DNA of 64,000 nucleotides from Nocardioides yefusunii (GTDB lineage Bacteria > Actinomycetota > Actinomycetes > Propionibacteriales > Nocardioidaceae). The DNA lies in contig NZ_CP034929.1 in NCBI RefSeq assembly GCF_004014875.1, positions 3,257,976 to 3,321,975 on the forward strand, given 5' to 3'. Shown here one piece after another: positions 25,729 through 35,255 of this stretch. Position 1 is the stretch's first letter; each line of letters begins with the position of its first letter. Under the pieces are notes generated by a model. It made no database searches and was not told the origin of the DNA. It saw nothing but the letters and a program-made list of their open reading frames with translations. The position numbers were made by a program, and so were the translations under genes.

Positions 25729-26820
25729 ATGACCCTCACCCTGACCGTCGACGGTGACCGCTGGCGCGATCACCTCATCAGCGTCGCCGAGGCGACCCCG
25801 GGCCTCGTGCCCGTCGCCAAGGGCAACGGCTACGGCTTCGGCCTGGGTCGACTGGCCCGACGCGCGCAGTGGCTGGCCGAGCGTGGCGCCGCGCTGGGAC
25901 ACACCGCACCGGGCGAGGCCTGGGGCGACGTCCTGGCCGTCGGGACCTACGACGAGCTCGCCGAGGTCGCTGACCGCTTCGACGGCTCGCTGCTGGTCCT
26001 CACCCCGTGGCGCCCGTTCGGTGCCGCGCTCGAGGTGGACCCGAAGCTGGCCGACCGCGTCATCCACACCGTCTCCCGGCCCGAGGACCTCGCCGCTCTG
26101 CTGGAGCGTCAGTCCGACGCCCGCTACGTGCTCGAGGTGGTCACCTCGATGCTGCGTCACGGCATGGATGCCCGCGGCCTGCGCAGCCTCGGCGACCTCG
26201 CCCACCGCGGTCGTCTGGAAGGCGTCGCGCTGCACCTGCCGCTCGCGCAGGGCTCACACCTGGGTCAGGTGCGTCGCCTCATCACCGACGCGATCTCGGC
26301 CGGCCTGCCCACGACGACGTTGTGGGTCAGCCATCTGACCTCCATCGAACTCGCCGCGCTGCGTGCGTCGTACTCGGACTTCACGATCCGTCCCCGGATC
26401 GGCACCCAGCTGTGGCTGGGCGAGCGCGCGGCCCTCACGGTGACCGCACAGGTGCTCGACGTGCACCCCGTCGAGCGGGGTGACCTGTTCGGCTACCGCG
26501 GTCGCACGGCTCCGAAGAACGGCCACGTCCTGGTGGTCTCCGGCGGCACCGCGCACGGCATCGGCCTGGAGGCTCCCAGCGGTGATCTGTCGCTGAAGTC
26601 GCGGGCCGCGACGCTGGCCCGTGGCGGCATGGACGCCGTCGGTTTCGTGCGTTCGCCGTTCGCGATCGACGGCAAGCAGCGTCTCTTCGCCGAGCCGCCG
26701 CACATGCAGGCCTCGATGCTGTTCCTGCCGGCCGGTTCGCGGGTTCCGGCAGTGGGCGACGAGGTGGAGGTCCGGGTCCGCTACACCGCGACCACCTTCG
26801 ACCGCGTCGTCGTCTCCTGA
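25729..26820 (+). CDS. Alanine racemase-like PLP enzyme, partner of the FemAB-like protein
   Basis: A 363-residue protein with the fold-type III PLP barrel of alanine racemases. VPVAKGNGYGFGLGRL (residue 27 onward) contains the candidate PLP lysine, and RIGTQLWLGER (near 224) corresponds to the RPG.. phosphate-binding region. The C-terminal beta domain is shorter and diverged, and the usual catalytic Tyr context is not obvious, so it may act on another amino acid or be regulatory. It is almost fused to the femAB-like gene (1-bp gap), arguing for provision or control of the bridge amino acid. It is unlikely to be the housekeeping Alr. Confidence 0.72.
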   Translation: MTLTLTVDGDRWRDHLISVAEATPGLVPVAKGNGYGFGLGRLARRAQWLAERGAALGHTAPGEAWGDVLAVGTYDELAEVADRFDGSLLVLTPWRPFGAALEVDPKLADRVIHTVSRPEDLAALLERQSDARYVLEVVTSMLRHGMDARGLRSLGDLAHRGRLEGVALHLPLAQGSHLGQVRRLITDAISAGLPTTTLWVSHLTSIELAALRASYSDFTIRPRIGTQLWLGERAALTVTAQVLDVHPVERGDLFGYRGRTAPKNGHVLVVSGGTAHGIGLEAPSGDLSLKSRAATLARGGMDAVGFVRSPFAIDGKQRLFAEPPHMQASMLFLPAGSRVPAVGDEVEVRVRYTATTFDRVVVS

Positions 26821-26873
26821 CGCAGCTCACCCCACGCTGACTCACACTGACTCACGCTGACCCAGCGCTGACC

Positions 26874-26914
26874 CAGCAGGGCCCGGACTCCCGCACGGAG
26901 CCCGGGCCCTGCTG
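26874..26914. terminator. Terminator after the fem/racemase operon, preceded by short tandem repeats
   Basis: CAGCAGGGCCCGG pairs with CCGGGCCCTGCTG, extended by CTCC/GGAG. Just before it (26832-26873) an imperfect 10-11 bp unit, (T)CACGCTGAC, recurs about four times. The hairpin also serves the convergent lipoprotein gene. Confidence 0.82.
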
Positions 26915-26926
26915 CGTCGTTGCGCC

Positions 26927-29173
26927 TCACCCTCGTGCGGCCGCGGCGGCCACGGCAGCGGGGTTCTCCCACCGCCACAGCCGACGCCCCACCGGAGTCC
27001 GGACCAGCACGCTCAGCGCCGGTCCTCGCGCTGCCACGTCCTCGATCTGTTCGACGTCGACGTCGGGCAGGGCAACCGTCACCCACTCGGATCCGTCCCT
27101 GCTGAGCAGCAGCGCCTCCCGCTGGCGGGCTCCGTCCCCGACGACGACGCGGGCCACTGCGGTCCCGTCGACGTTCCAGAGACCCAGCACCGAGCGCACG
27201 TCGTCAGACAGCGCCACGGGGTCCCACGCGGATCCGTCGAACGACAGCAGCAGGCGAGACCCGGCGGACCCGTCCCTGCCGGTGCTGCGGGCCAGCGCGA
27301 GGACGTTGTCCCCCACCCCGGCACAGGCGTGCGGTGGCGAGAACCCCGACGGCAGCGCCGCCACGTCGCGCCATCCGTTGCCCTGACGCAGCAGCACCGT
27401 GCCGGGGTCGTCGGGAACGTCACGGGGGCTGATGACGAACCAGTCACCCTGCGTCGACGTGCAGCTCGCGGAGATCGAGCCCTGCGTCCTCCGGGCCTGG
27501 CTGGGCAACGCCACCGAAGCGAACCGGGACAGGTCGCTCTCGGCCCGCCACACCTGCGGGTACCCCTCGAGGTCAGTACCGGTCAACCACCAGGTGCCGG
27601 TGTCAGCAGGGTCGTGGCGGGCGCCGTCGAACAGGAGCATCCGGGTGTTGCCCTGCACCGGGACGACCCGCCACTGCTGGCCGTCGGTCGAGCTGGCTCG
27701 CACCAGTGACTCCCAGCCGTCGCCGGAGAGTTCGTTGCTCAGCGCGACGGCTCCGCTGGCGTCGCCTGCCGAGGCAACGACGTGCGGCGGGGTCCGTTCG
27801 AAGTCGACGCGGGGCCAGCGTCCTGGGGTGAGGGTGCGATCGGTGACGGTGAGGACGCGCCCCGAGACCCGGGCGTCAGAGGTGGCGCCCACCTGGTCCC
27901 GGACGACGACGCGTTCGGTGCCGGCCCACCCGCCGAGGCGGGCGTCGGTGGCCCAGACCTCGTCGCCGGTCCCGGTGGTGTCGACGTGGGTACGGGCGGT
28001 GACCTTCGCGCCGCGGCGGACCTCGCTGGTGGTGCCGATCTGGCGGTACGCCACGACCGCGTCGCCGTCGACAGCGAGTACGGGGGAGATGCCGTGGTAC
28101 CACCAACCGGGCACGGATTGGCCGGCCTCCCACTCCCCCTCCGTCGAACGGCGCCAGATCGCCGAGTGTCCCTGGCCGATGCCGGTGTGGGCCACCACGA
28201 CCTCCCCGTCGCGCCCGGTCGCGGGGCGTGACAGCACTGCCCCGGCACTGCCCTTCTCGTCGGCCACGAAGACCTCCTCGCGCCAGTGCTCGCCCAGGTC
28301 GCGGGTGGTGTACACGACATCGCCTGCGCGGCCCTCCTTCTTCGCACCGGGGCGGGGTGCGACCTCGACGGCGGCCACCAGGGTGCCCGAGGTGGGGCTC
28401 GTGATCCCTGCGGCGCGCACGCGGACCCCGGCCGGTCCGACCCTCCGTGGGGTGGACCAGGTGCGACCGTCGTCGGTGTGGACGGTCCAGGCACGGGCGT
28501 CCTCCCCCACGTCCTGGACGAGCAGGACGACGTGGGATCCGGTGCTGACCATCTGCACCAGTTGGACGTCTCCTGCCCCTGCCCTCACCGGCAGCGGCAC
28601 CTCGCTCACGTCCCCGGTGCCGAGGTGGACCGCGACGTGAGCACCGGCCTCGTCGACGCCCACGACGACGAGCGCGCCGTCGGGAAGCGACCCCAGGCCG
28701 GTGGCGAGGACGCCACGGGTGTCGAGCACCTCGGGGACGTCCACCCGCGACCACCGTCCGGCGGCGTCGCGGCGTTGCACGAAGTGGCGCCAGCGGCCCT
28801 CCACGCGTTCGCGCCCCAGCAGGTGGGTGCTGGCGGCGGAGGCGTCGAGGTCGACGACGACGGAGTCACGCCCCCGCTTCCCCACCAGGTGTGCGGAGTC
28901 GACGTCGACGACCGGGCCCTCCCAGACCGCGGCGACGGGCGGTCCGGTCCCGGTGGCGACCCGACCCACGTGCAGCACCGGGACCTTCTCGCCCGCGACC
29001 TTGCGTCGGGACGCGGAGTCGGTGACGTCGACCCACGTCGTGGGGCCGCCGGCGGCGGTCGCGTCGACCTCCGTCCAGACCGGCGCGGTGCCGGCCGGCT
29101 CGGCCTGACCGGTGCACCCGCTCAGCAGCAGCACCACCGCCACCGCGACGGCCCCCACTCGTGTTGTGTCCAC
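26927..29173 (-). CDS. Large secreted lipoprotein with beta-propeller-like repeats
   Basis: A 748-residue exported protein. GTG at 29173 is chosen because it gives a compact lipoprotein signal (lipobox LLSGC near residue 18) and has GGGAG upstream. The rest is a long run of repeated strands with DGxTW-, TRDLGEHW- and DGSEW-type motifs, resembling BNR/sialidase-like propeller blades, without recognisable catalytic residues. It lies downstream of the GT87-like gene, facing the same way. An envelope-associated binding or scaffolding role is a guess. Confidence 0.65.
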   Translation of the reverse strand: MDTTRVGAVAVAVVLLLSGCTGQAEPAGTAPVWTEVDATAAGGPTTWVDVTDSASRRKVAGEKVPVLHVGRVATGTGPPVAAVWEGPVVDVDSAHLVGKRGRDSVVVDLDASAASTHLLGRERVEGRWRHFVQRRDAAGRWSRVDVPEVLDTRGVLATGLGSLPDGALVVVGVDEAGAHVAVHLGTGDVSEVPLPVRAGAGDVQLVQMVSTGSHVVLLVQDVGEDARAWTVHTDDGRTWSTPRRVGPAGVRVRAAGITSPTSGTLVAAVEVAPRPGAKKEGRAGDVVYTTRDLGEHWREEVFVADEKGSAGAVLSRPATGRDGEVVVAHTGIGQGHSAIWRRSTEGEWEAGQSVPGWWYHGISPVLAVDGDAVVAYRQIGTTSEVRRGAKVTARTHVDTTGTGDEVWATDARLGGWAGTERVVVRDQVGATSDARVSGRVLTVTDRTLTPGRWPRVDFERTPPHVVASAGDASGAVALSNELSGDGWESLVRASSTDGQQWRVVPVQGNTRMLLFDGARHDPADTGTWWLTGTDLEGYPQVWRAESDLSRFASVALPSQARRTQGSISASCTSTQGDWFVISPRDVPDDPGTVLLRQGNGWRDVAALPSGFSPPHACAGVGDNVLALARSTGRDGSAGSRLLLSFDGSAWDPVALSDDVRSVLGLWNVDGTAVARVVVGDGARQREALLLSRDGSEWVTVALPDVDVEQIEDVAARGPALSVLVRTPVGRRLWRWENPAAVAAAAARG

Positions 29174-29255
29174 GTTCGTCTCCCACCCACACCCACCCAC
29201 ACCTGCACGGCGCACGCCGGCCGTGGGGAGTCACGGTAGGGACGCGTCGGGGTGC

Positions 29256-30773
29256 TCAGGCCGGTTGACCGACCTCCGGACGGCCGTGGAGTCCGCCGCG
29301 TTCCTCTCCGACGACGTCCTCGTCCGGGTCAAGTACGGCCCGGACCACGACGGCGACGAACCAGAGCTGCGCCGCGATCCGCACCCCGATCGCGAGCCAG
29401 TAGAGCCACGCGCCCCCGGAGGTCGGTGCGAGCAGCCCGCCCAGGTACCACCAGACCGCCACCAGGTAGACGAGTTCACCGAGCTGCCAGAGCACGAGGT
29501 CGCGCCAGCGCGGGTGGGCGAGGACGGCGAGCGGCAGCAGCCACAGCACGTACTGGGGCGAGTAGACCTTGTTGACGATCAGGAACCCGGCGACGACGAG
29601 GAACGCCAACTGCGCGAACCGCGGCGTGACGGGAGCCCGCAGCCCCACCAGCAGCACCCCGAGGCACCACAGCAGCAGGAACACCCAGGAGGCGGCGTTG
29701 ACCGTCTCGACGGAGAGGTCGGGCCAGCGCCAGTCCCGCAGCACCAGCCAGATCGAACCGAGGTCGGCGCCGCGTTCGGAGTTGAAGGTGAAGAAGTGCT
29801 TCCACTCCGCGGGGCCGGTGAGGAACGCGGGCGCGTTGACGAGGATCCAGGAGACGACGGCCGAGGCAAGCGTCAGCAGGAAGGTCCGCCAGCGCCAGTG
29901 CCGCAGGCAGAGCACGAGGACGGCCCCGAGCAGGAGCAGCGGGTAGAGCTTGATCGCGGTGCCGACCCCGATCATGACGCCGGTGAGCCGCGGGTGGCCC
30001 CGGGACCACGCCCAGGCTGCACCGGCGACAGTGACGACCGCCAGCAGGTCCCAGTTCACCAGGGCGGTCAGTGCCATCGTCGGTGCGAGCGCCCATCCGG
30101 CCGCGTCCCATGGTCGACGGCGGTGGACGCCGGCGAGCAGCCACGTGGTGAGCATCGCGATCACCGCGATCCCGACGGCGTTGACCGCGACGTAGGTGGT
30201 GCTCTCGGCGACGAGGTCGCGTTCGGGGTCGTCGACGTCGGGGGCACCGGAGACCAGCCACGTGACGTACCCGGTCGCCCACGCCCAGTAGGAGATGCCG
30301 GCGGGGTACTCCATCACCTCGAACTCGGCGCGCACCGCGGGGTCCTGGCTGTAGGGCCAGGCCAGGTCGGAGAGACCCCGCCACGAGTACAGGTAGGGCA
30401 TGTCGGAGTAGCAGCCGTGGGTGTAGCGGACGGTGTCGTCCTGCCAGTCGTCGACGGCGCAGGGCGCCTTGGTGAGCATCCCGAGGGCGAACACCACCGC
30501 GGTCAGGAGGACCAGCACCTGCACCGGTGCCCACCAGCGACGTCGGGCGGCCGGGTCACGGGGTGCTCCCCCGACATGCGCCCCGGCCGGGCCGCCGAGC
30601 ACCGCCGACAGCGAGGCCACGAACGGATCGTCGAGGGTGGGACGGACGGTCCCACCGTCGTCGGGCGTCGTACCTCCGACAGCGGGCACCGTGGCCACCG
30701 GGAGACGACCGTGGGGGCCGTCCCGGTCCGGGACGGCCCCCACGGGGTTGTCATTGTTCGGCTCGCTGGTCAC
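29256..30773 (-). CDS. GT87-type polyprenol-dependent glycosyltransferase-like membrane protein
   Basis: A 505-residue polytopic protein with a disordered 65-residue N-terminus and about 10-12 helices. The acidic first loop (near AVDDWQDDTVRYTHGCYSD), the EYPAG motif near 154 and the GVGTAIKLYPLLLLGAVL segment near 275 are typical of the DUF2029/GT87 family, which includes mycobacterial mannosyltransferases using polyprenyl-phosphate-mannose. GTG start at 30773. It lies 54 bp downstream of the PBP gene, a pairing shared with mycobacteria (ponA1-Rv0051), suggesting a cell-wall glycoconjugate role. Confidence 0.82.
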   Translation of the reverse strand: MTSEPNNDNPVGAVPDRDGPHGRLPVATVPAVGGTTPDDGGTVRPTLDDPFVASLSAVLGGPAGAHVGGAPRDPAARRRWWAPVQVLVLLTAVVFALGMLTKAPCAVDDWQDDTVRYTHGCYSDMPYLYSWRGLSDLAWPYSQDPAVRAEFEVMEYPAGISYWAWATGYVTWLVSGAPDVDDPERDLVAESTTYVAVNAVGIAVIAMLTTWLLAGVHRRRPWDAAGWALAPTMALTALVNWDLLAVVTVAGAAWAWSRGHPRLTGVMIGVGTAIKLYPLLLLGAVLVLCLRHWRWRTFLLTLASAVVSWILVNAPAFLTGPAEWKHFFTFNSERGADLGSIWLVLRDWRWPDLSVETVNAASWVFLLLWCLGVLLVGLRAPVTPRFAQLAFLVVAGFLIVNKVYSPQYVLWLLPLAVLAHPRWRDLVLWQLGELVYLVAVWWYLGGLLAPTSGGAWLYWLAIGVRIAAQLWFVAVVVRAVLDPDEDVVGEERGGLHGRPEVGQPA

Positions 30774-30827
30774 GCAGGCGAGCCTGCCACCACGGGCCTC
30801 ATCTGGGGAGGCCCGGCGGCGGTTGCC

Positions 30828-33155
30828 TCACTCCTCGGGACCCTCCTCGGGCGGCGAGACCGGCGGAGTGGTCGGCGTGGGTTCGACCGGCGGCGCGGTG
30901 GGCGTCGGGGTCGGGGTGGGCGTCGGGGTCTGCGTCGGAGCAGGCGGCACGGTGGGCTTGGGAGTGCTGGTGGGCGAGGGACGCGCGGAAGGCTTCTTCT
31001 CCTTGTCCTTCTCCTTGCCCTTCTCCTTCTCCTTGCCCTTGTCCTCGCTGTCGGGCTCGGCGCTGGGCTCGGGGTTCGCGCTGGGCCTGGGCGTCCAGGT
31101 CGAGTAGGTGCGTCCGCCGCTGCCCGGGTTGGACTTGTTGCCGTCGACCCAGGAGGGCGACGGGAAACGCTCGACCGGGAGCTGCGACTGGATGCGCTGC
31201 ATCGCAGCCGTCCAGGTCGCGGCCGGGTAGGTCCCGCCGTAGTAGCTCGGCATCCAGCCGCCGTCGAGCGGGTCGTCGCCGTCACCGCGGACGTACATCA
31301 CCGCGGTGGAGTACTGCGGGGTGAAACCGACGAACCACGACGACGACACGTGCGTGTTGTCACTGTCGGATCCTGCGGTCGCGGTACCGGTCTTGCCGGC
31401 AGCCGGACGGCCCAGGGCAAGTGCCTTGCGACCCGACCCCTGGTTCACGACCTGCTGGAGGGCGTGGATGGTGTCGTTGTTGACGTCGGAGTCGATGACG
31501 CGGCGGGTCTTCTTGTCGCGTTCCCAGGTCTCGCCGGCCTCGTCGACGACCTTGCTGACGACGTGGACGTCGGCACGCTTGCCGTCGTTGGCGAAGGTCG
31601 CGTAGGCGTTGGCCATGTTGACCGGGCTGATGCGCGCCTTGCCCAGCGTGATCAGGGAGTCCTCGGGGTTGAAGTCGACCGAGCGGGTGGGGATGCCCGG
31701 GTACTTCTCGCTCCGCTCCTCCGGTGAGATGCCGGCGGCGCGGGCGACCTTGTAGATCTTCTTGGGGCCGTCGGTCATGGAGTCGCTCATGTCGACGAAC
31801 GCGGTGTTGAGCGAGTTCGCAGTCGCGGTGATCATCGAGACGCTGGTGCCCATGTCGTGGGAACCCTCGCCGGCGTTGTTGACCTTGAGTCCGCCGCGGA
31901 AGACGTAGGGCGAGTAGCCCTGGAAGTAGTCGTTGAGCGAGTAGCCGTCCTCGAGGGCGGCAGCGACGGTGAATGCCTTCATCGTCGATCCGGCCATGCC
32001 GCCCGTGGCGGCCCAGTTGATCTGCGACTCCAGGTAGTCCTGGCCGCCGAAGAACGCCTTGAGGGCGCCGGTGCCGGGTTCGACGGTCGCTGCACCGATG
32101 TGCAGGTCAGCGTCGGAGAGGCCCTCGGGGCGCTGCTCGGCGACGGCTTCCTCGATGTCGGCCATCATCTGCTTGTCGAAGGTGGTGGTGACGCGGAGGC
32201 CACCGCCGTCGATCTGCTCGTCGGTGTAGCCCTCACGCAGCAGCTCGTCACGGACCAGCTTGAGCATGTGGCCGCGCTGGCCGCCGTAGGTGTTCTCGGT
32301 CTTGACCTTGGCGAACTTGGGCAGCTTGGCCTTGGCCTTGTCGGCCTCGGCCTGGGTGATCATGCCGTCGGCAGCCATCCGGTTGAGCGTGTACTGGTAC
32401 CGCTCCTTGAGCTCCGCCTTGGCGTCGTCACCGTTGGAGGGGTCCATGCCGTTGGGGCTGTTGAGCACCGAGGCGAGGACGGCCGACTGCTTGAGGGTGA
32501 GGTCCTCGACGTCGGTGTTGAAGTAGGCGCGCGAGGCAGCCTGCACTCCGTAGGCACGACGTCCGAAAAAGATGGTGTTGAGGTAGCCCTCGAGGATCTC
32601 CCGCTTGTCCATCTCGCGCTGGATCTTCAGCGACACGATCGCCTCCTTGACCTTGCGGGTCATGGAGCGCTCGGAGGACAGGTAGAGGATCTTGACGTAC
32701 TGCTGGGTGATCGTCGAGCCACCACCGACGGTCTGACCGGCCTTCGCGTTGGAGAACGCGGCGCGCACGATGCCCTTGGGGTCGAGGCCGGAGTCGGTCC
32801 AGAAGGACTTGTTCTCGGCGGCGACCACGGCGTCCTGCAGCGTCTGCGGCATCTCGTCGAGCGAGACCGGGACGCGGTTCTGCTTCGCGAACTTCCCGAC
32901 CTCGCTGGATCCGTCGGCGTAGTAGACGAACGAGGTCTCGGACTTGAACTCCTCGTTCTCCTCCGGGATGTCGATCATCACGTACAGCGCGATGAACGCG
33001 ATGAGTCCAGCGAGCAGTCCGCCCAGGCCCAGCGCAGCGATCCACAGCAGGACGCGGCGGACCTTCTGTCCACGGGTGCGCTGCGGCTTGTTCTGCTTCT
33101 GCTTGCCCGAGCGACTGGTGACGGCCTTGCCCGGGGCTCTGCGTTGATTCGTCAC
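30828..33155 (-). CDS. Bifunctional class A penicillin-binding protein (transglycosylase/transpeptidase)
   Basis: A 775-residue envelope enzyme. A basic cytoplasmic tail and one transmembrane helix (about 34-58) are followed by the GT51 domain (QDAVVAAENKSFW, GGSTITQQYVK, KREILEGYLNTIFFGRRAYG) and the transpeptidase with SxxK (STMK), SLN and KTGT motifs. The C-terminus is a long Lys/Glu- then Pro/Thr-rich tail (about 690-775). It polymerises glycan strands and crosslinks stem peptides. GTG at 33155 is chosen because TACCCT lies 7 nt upstream (leaderless). It is the ponA1-type PBP of the actinobacterial origin region. Confidence 0.95.
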   Translation of the reverse strand: MTNQRRAPGKAVTSRSGKQKQNKPQRTRGQKVRRVLLWIAALGLGGLLAGLIAFIALYVMIDIPEENEEFKSETSFVYYADGSSEVGKFAKQNRVPVSLDEMPQTLQDAVVAAENKSFWTDSGLDPKGIVRAAFSNAKAGQTVGGGSTITQQYVKILYLSSERSMTRKVKEAIVSLKIQREMDKREILEGYLNTIFFGRRAYGVQAASRAYFNTDVEDLTLKQSAVLASVLNSPNGMDPSNGDDAKAELKERYQYTLNRMAADGMITQAEADKAKAKLPKFAKVKTENTYGGQRGHMLKLVRDELLREGYTDEQIDGGGLRVTTTFDKQMMADIEEAVAEQRPEGLSDADLHIGAATVEPGTGALKAFFGGQDYLESQINWAATGGMAGSTMKAFTVAAALEDGYSLNDYFQGYSPYVFRGGLKVNNAGEGSHDMGTSVSMITATANSLNTAFVDMSDSMTDGPKKIYKVARAAGISPEERSEKYPGIPTRSVDFNPEDSLITLGKARISPVNMANAYATFANDGKRADVHVVSKVVDEAGETWERDKKTRRVIDSDVNNDTIHALQQVVNQGSGRKALALGRPAAGKTGTATAGSDSDNTHVSSSWFVGFTPQYSTAVMYVRGDGDDPLDGGWMPSYYGGTYPAATWTAAMQRIQSQLPVERFPSPSWVDGNKSNPGSGGRTYSTWTPRPSANPEPSAEPDSEDKGKEKEKGKEKDKEKKPSARPSPTSTPKPTVPPAPTQTPTPTPTPTPTAPPVEPTPTTPPVSPPEEGPEE

Positions 33156-33282
33156 CTTGCAAGGGTAGAGGCACGCGCCAGTCACACCCTGTTCGTCGTC
33201 CCGAGGCTGCTCGGGACGACGTTTCGGGCGTGGCCGGAGCGCCCACTGGCTGTTCTCGCGGATATATCGCTACGATGCATCT

Positions 33283-33864
33283 GTGGCACGTCGCGGAGAA
33301 ACCATCGAGCTCGCAGTCCTCGGACTGCTGCACGAGGGACCCCTCCACGGCTACGAGCTCCGCAAGCGCCTCAACCTGATTCTCGGGTGGGGTCGTCTGC
33401 TGTCGTACGGGTCCCTGTACCCGACGCTGAAGAAGATGCTCCGTGAGCGCCTCATCACCGAGGTCGACTCCGTCCCGGCGCCCGTCACGGGCCGCCCCCG
33501 CATCGTCTACCGCGTCACCGACGCCGGCACCGCGGAGTTCCACCGCCTGATGGCGGAGGTGGGTCCCAATGCATGGGAAGACGACGCCTTCGGCATCCGC
33601 TTCAACTTCTTCTCCTCGACGAACCTGGAGACCCGCCTGCGGGTCCTCGAGGGTCGCCGTACCCGCCTGGAGGAACGTCTCGCCCGCGTGCGCGGCGACC
33701 TCGAGGGAGAGCAGAAGCGTCCCGTCCGCTCCGACCACTACGCCATCGAACTCCGGCGGCAGAGGGTCGAAGCGGTAGAGCGAGAGGTCCGGTGGCTCTC
33801 GGACCTGATCCAGGCCGAGCGAGACCGACAGGACGAACGGGGCACAGCCCCCCAGACCTCCTGA
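33283..33864 (+). CDS. PadR-family transcriptional regulator
   Basis: A 193-residue repressor type. The winged helix covers about residues 6-85 (AVLGLLHEGPLHGYELRKRL, then SYGSLYPTLKKMLRERLI and GRPRIVYRVTDAG). A C-terminal coiled coil (about 115-180) mediates dimerisation. GTG at 33283 has TACGAT 6 nt upstream, so the mRNA is probably leaderless. The palindrome GATATATC (33260-33267) overlaps the promoter and could be an autoregulatory operator. It lies just upstream of ino1, a conserved actinobacterial pairing, suggesting control of inositol synthesis. Confidence 0.9.
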   Translation: MARRGETIELAVLGLLHEGPLHGYELRKRLNLILGWGRLLSYGSLYPTLKKMLRERLITEVDSVPAPVTGRPRIVYRVTDAGTAEFHRLMAEVGPNAWEDDAFGIRFNFFSSTNLETRLRVLEGRRTRLEERLARVRGDLEGEQKRPVRSDHYAIELRRQRVEAVEREVRWLSDLIQAERDRQDERGTAPQTS

Positions 33865-33933
33865 CAGAGCCATCCACCGGCCACGTCCCTCGCGGGACGC
33901 GGCACTTGATCCAGAAACCAGAAGGAGAACCTC

Positions 33934-35016
33934 ATGGGTTCCGTACGCGTTGCAATCGTGGGCGTGGGCAACTGCGCCACGTCGCTCATCCAGGGCGTGG
34001 AGTACTACAAGGACGCTGACGCGTCGAGCACCGTTCCGGGCCTCATGCACGTCCAGTTCGGTGACTACCACGTCAAGGACGTCGAGTTCGTCGCTGCGTT
34101 CGACGTCGACGCCAAGAAGGTCGGCTTCGACCTCTCCGAGGCCATCCACGCCTCCGAGAACAACACCATCAAGATCACCGACGTGCCGCCGACCGGCGTC
34201 ATCGTCCAGCGTGGCCCGACCCTTGACGGCATCGGCAAGTACTACTCCGAGACCATCGAGCTCTCCGACGCCGAGCCCGTCGACGTCGTCGCCGCGCTCA
34301 AGGCCGCCGAGGTCGACGTCCTCGTCTCCTACCTCCCGGTCGGTTCCGAGCAGGCTGACAAGTTCTACGCCCAGTGCGCCATCGACGCCGGCGTGGCCTT
34401 CGTCAACGCTCTCCCCGTCTTCATCGCTTCCGACCCCGAGTGGGCCAAGAAGTTCGAGGACGCCGGTGTCCCGATCGTCGGTGACGACATCAAGTCCCAG
34501 GTCGGCGCCACCATCACCCACCGCGTGATGGCGAAGCTGTTCGAGGACCGCGGCGTGACGCTGGACCGCACCTACCAGCTCAACGTCGGCGGCAACATGG
34601 ACTTCAAGAACATGCTCGAGCGTGAGCGTCTTGAGTCCAAGAAGGTCTCCAAGACCCAGGCCGTCACGTCCAACCTCACCGGCCCGCTGGCCGGCAAGGT
34701 CTACGACAAGAACGTCCACATCGGCCCGTCCGACTACGTCGCCTGGCTCGACGACCGCAAGTGGGCCTACGTCCGCCTCGAGGGTCGCGCCTTCGGTGAC
34801 GTCCCGCTGAACCTCGAGTACAAGCTCGAGGTCTGGGACTCCCCGAACTCCGCCGGCATCATCATCGACGCCGTGCGCGCCGCGAAGATCGCCAAGGACC
34901 GCGGCGTCGGTGGCCCGATCCTCCCGGCCTCGGCCTACCTGATGAAGTCCCCGCCGGTCCAGATGAACGACGACGAGGGTCGCGCGCAGCTCGAGGCCTT
35001 CATCAAGGGCGTCTGA
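33934..35016 (+). CDS. ino1: Inositol-3-phosphate synthase
   Basis: A 360-residue enzyme converting glucose 6-phosphate to 1L-myo-inositol 3-phosphate with NAD+, the first step to phosphatidylinositol, mannosides and mycothiol. It has the NAD-binding start [18 protein letters not shown], the central [18 protein letters not shown] and the catalytic-region block [16 protein letters not shown] plus [13 protein letters not shown]. It is the short actinobacterial form. AGAAGGAG precedes the ATG. Codons are strongly biased (few rare codons), fitting high expression. Confidence 0.96.
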   Translation: MGSVRVAIVGVGNCATSLIQGVEYYKDADASSTVPGLMHVQFGDYHVKDVEFVAAFDVDAKKVGFDLSEAIHASENNTIKITDVPPTGVIVQRGPTLDGIGKYYSETIELSDAEPVDVVAALKAAEVDVLVSYLPVGSEQADKFYAQCAIDAGVAFVNALPVFIASDPEWAKKFEDAGVPIVGDDIKSQVGATITHRVMAKLFEDRGVTLDRTYQLNVGGNMDFKNMLERERLESKKVSKTQAVTSNLTGPLAGKVYDKNVHIGPSDYVAWLDDRKWAYVRLEGRAFGDVPLNLEYKLEVWDSPNSAGIIIDAVRAAKIAKDRGVGGPILPASAYLMKSPPVQMNDDEGRAQLEAFIKGV

Positions 35017-35052
35017 GTCTGACGAGCAACCGCTCTTCACTGCTCCGGCAGC

Positions 35053-35091
35053 ACGGAACCCCGTCACCCCTCGTGGGTGGCGGGGTTCCGT
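35053..35091 (+). terminator. ino1 terminator
   Basis: ACGGAACCCCG...CACCC pairs with GGGTG..CGGGGTTCCGT, followed by CGTTCC. Confidence 0.82.
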
Positions 35092-35137
35092 CGTTCCCCG
35101 CCCGGTCGCCCCGGTCTCGTCGTACATGGTCCTTGCC

Positions 35138-35198
35138 AGCGCGACGTGCACTAACGACTCAAGTCCAACGTTGGACCCGAATCATGTAATGTCGCGCT
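35138..35198. promoter_or_regulatory. Concentric palindromes upstream of the Tat-type secreted protein gene
   Basis: A perfect 14-bp palindrome, GTCCAACGTTGGAC (35163-35176), is framed by a second inverted repeat, AGCGCGAC (35138) and GTCGCGCT (35191), with nearly the same centre. A possible -10 (TAATGT) lies at 35187. It looks like an operator for the gene at 35256. The binding protein is unknown. Confidence 0.5.
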
Positions 35199-35255
35199 GC
35201 AGGCGTCTCGGCCACCTCGTGTGGGTCTGCCCCCCTCCGTCGACCCCAGGAACCC

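Noticed and set aside
29112..31727. 871-codon plus-strand frame opposite the lipoprotein, GT87-like and PBP genes
   Set aside because: Low-complexity Gly/Arg/Asp/Pro mirror of real genes.
32428..35151. 907-codon minus-strand frame opposite padR and ino1 and overlapping the PBP gene
   Set aside because: ino1 and padR on the plus strand and the PBP on the minus strand are clear; this frame has no family features.
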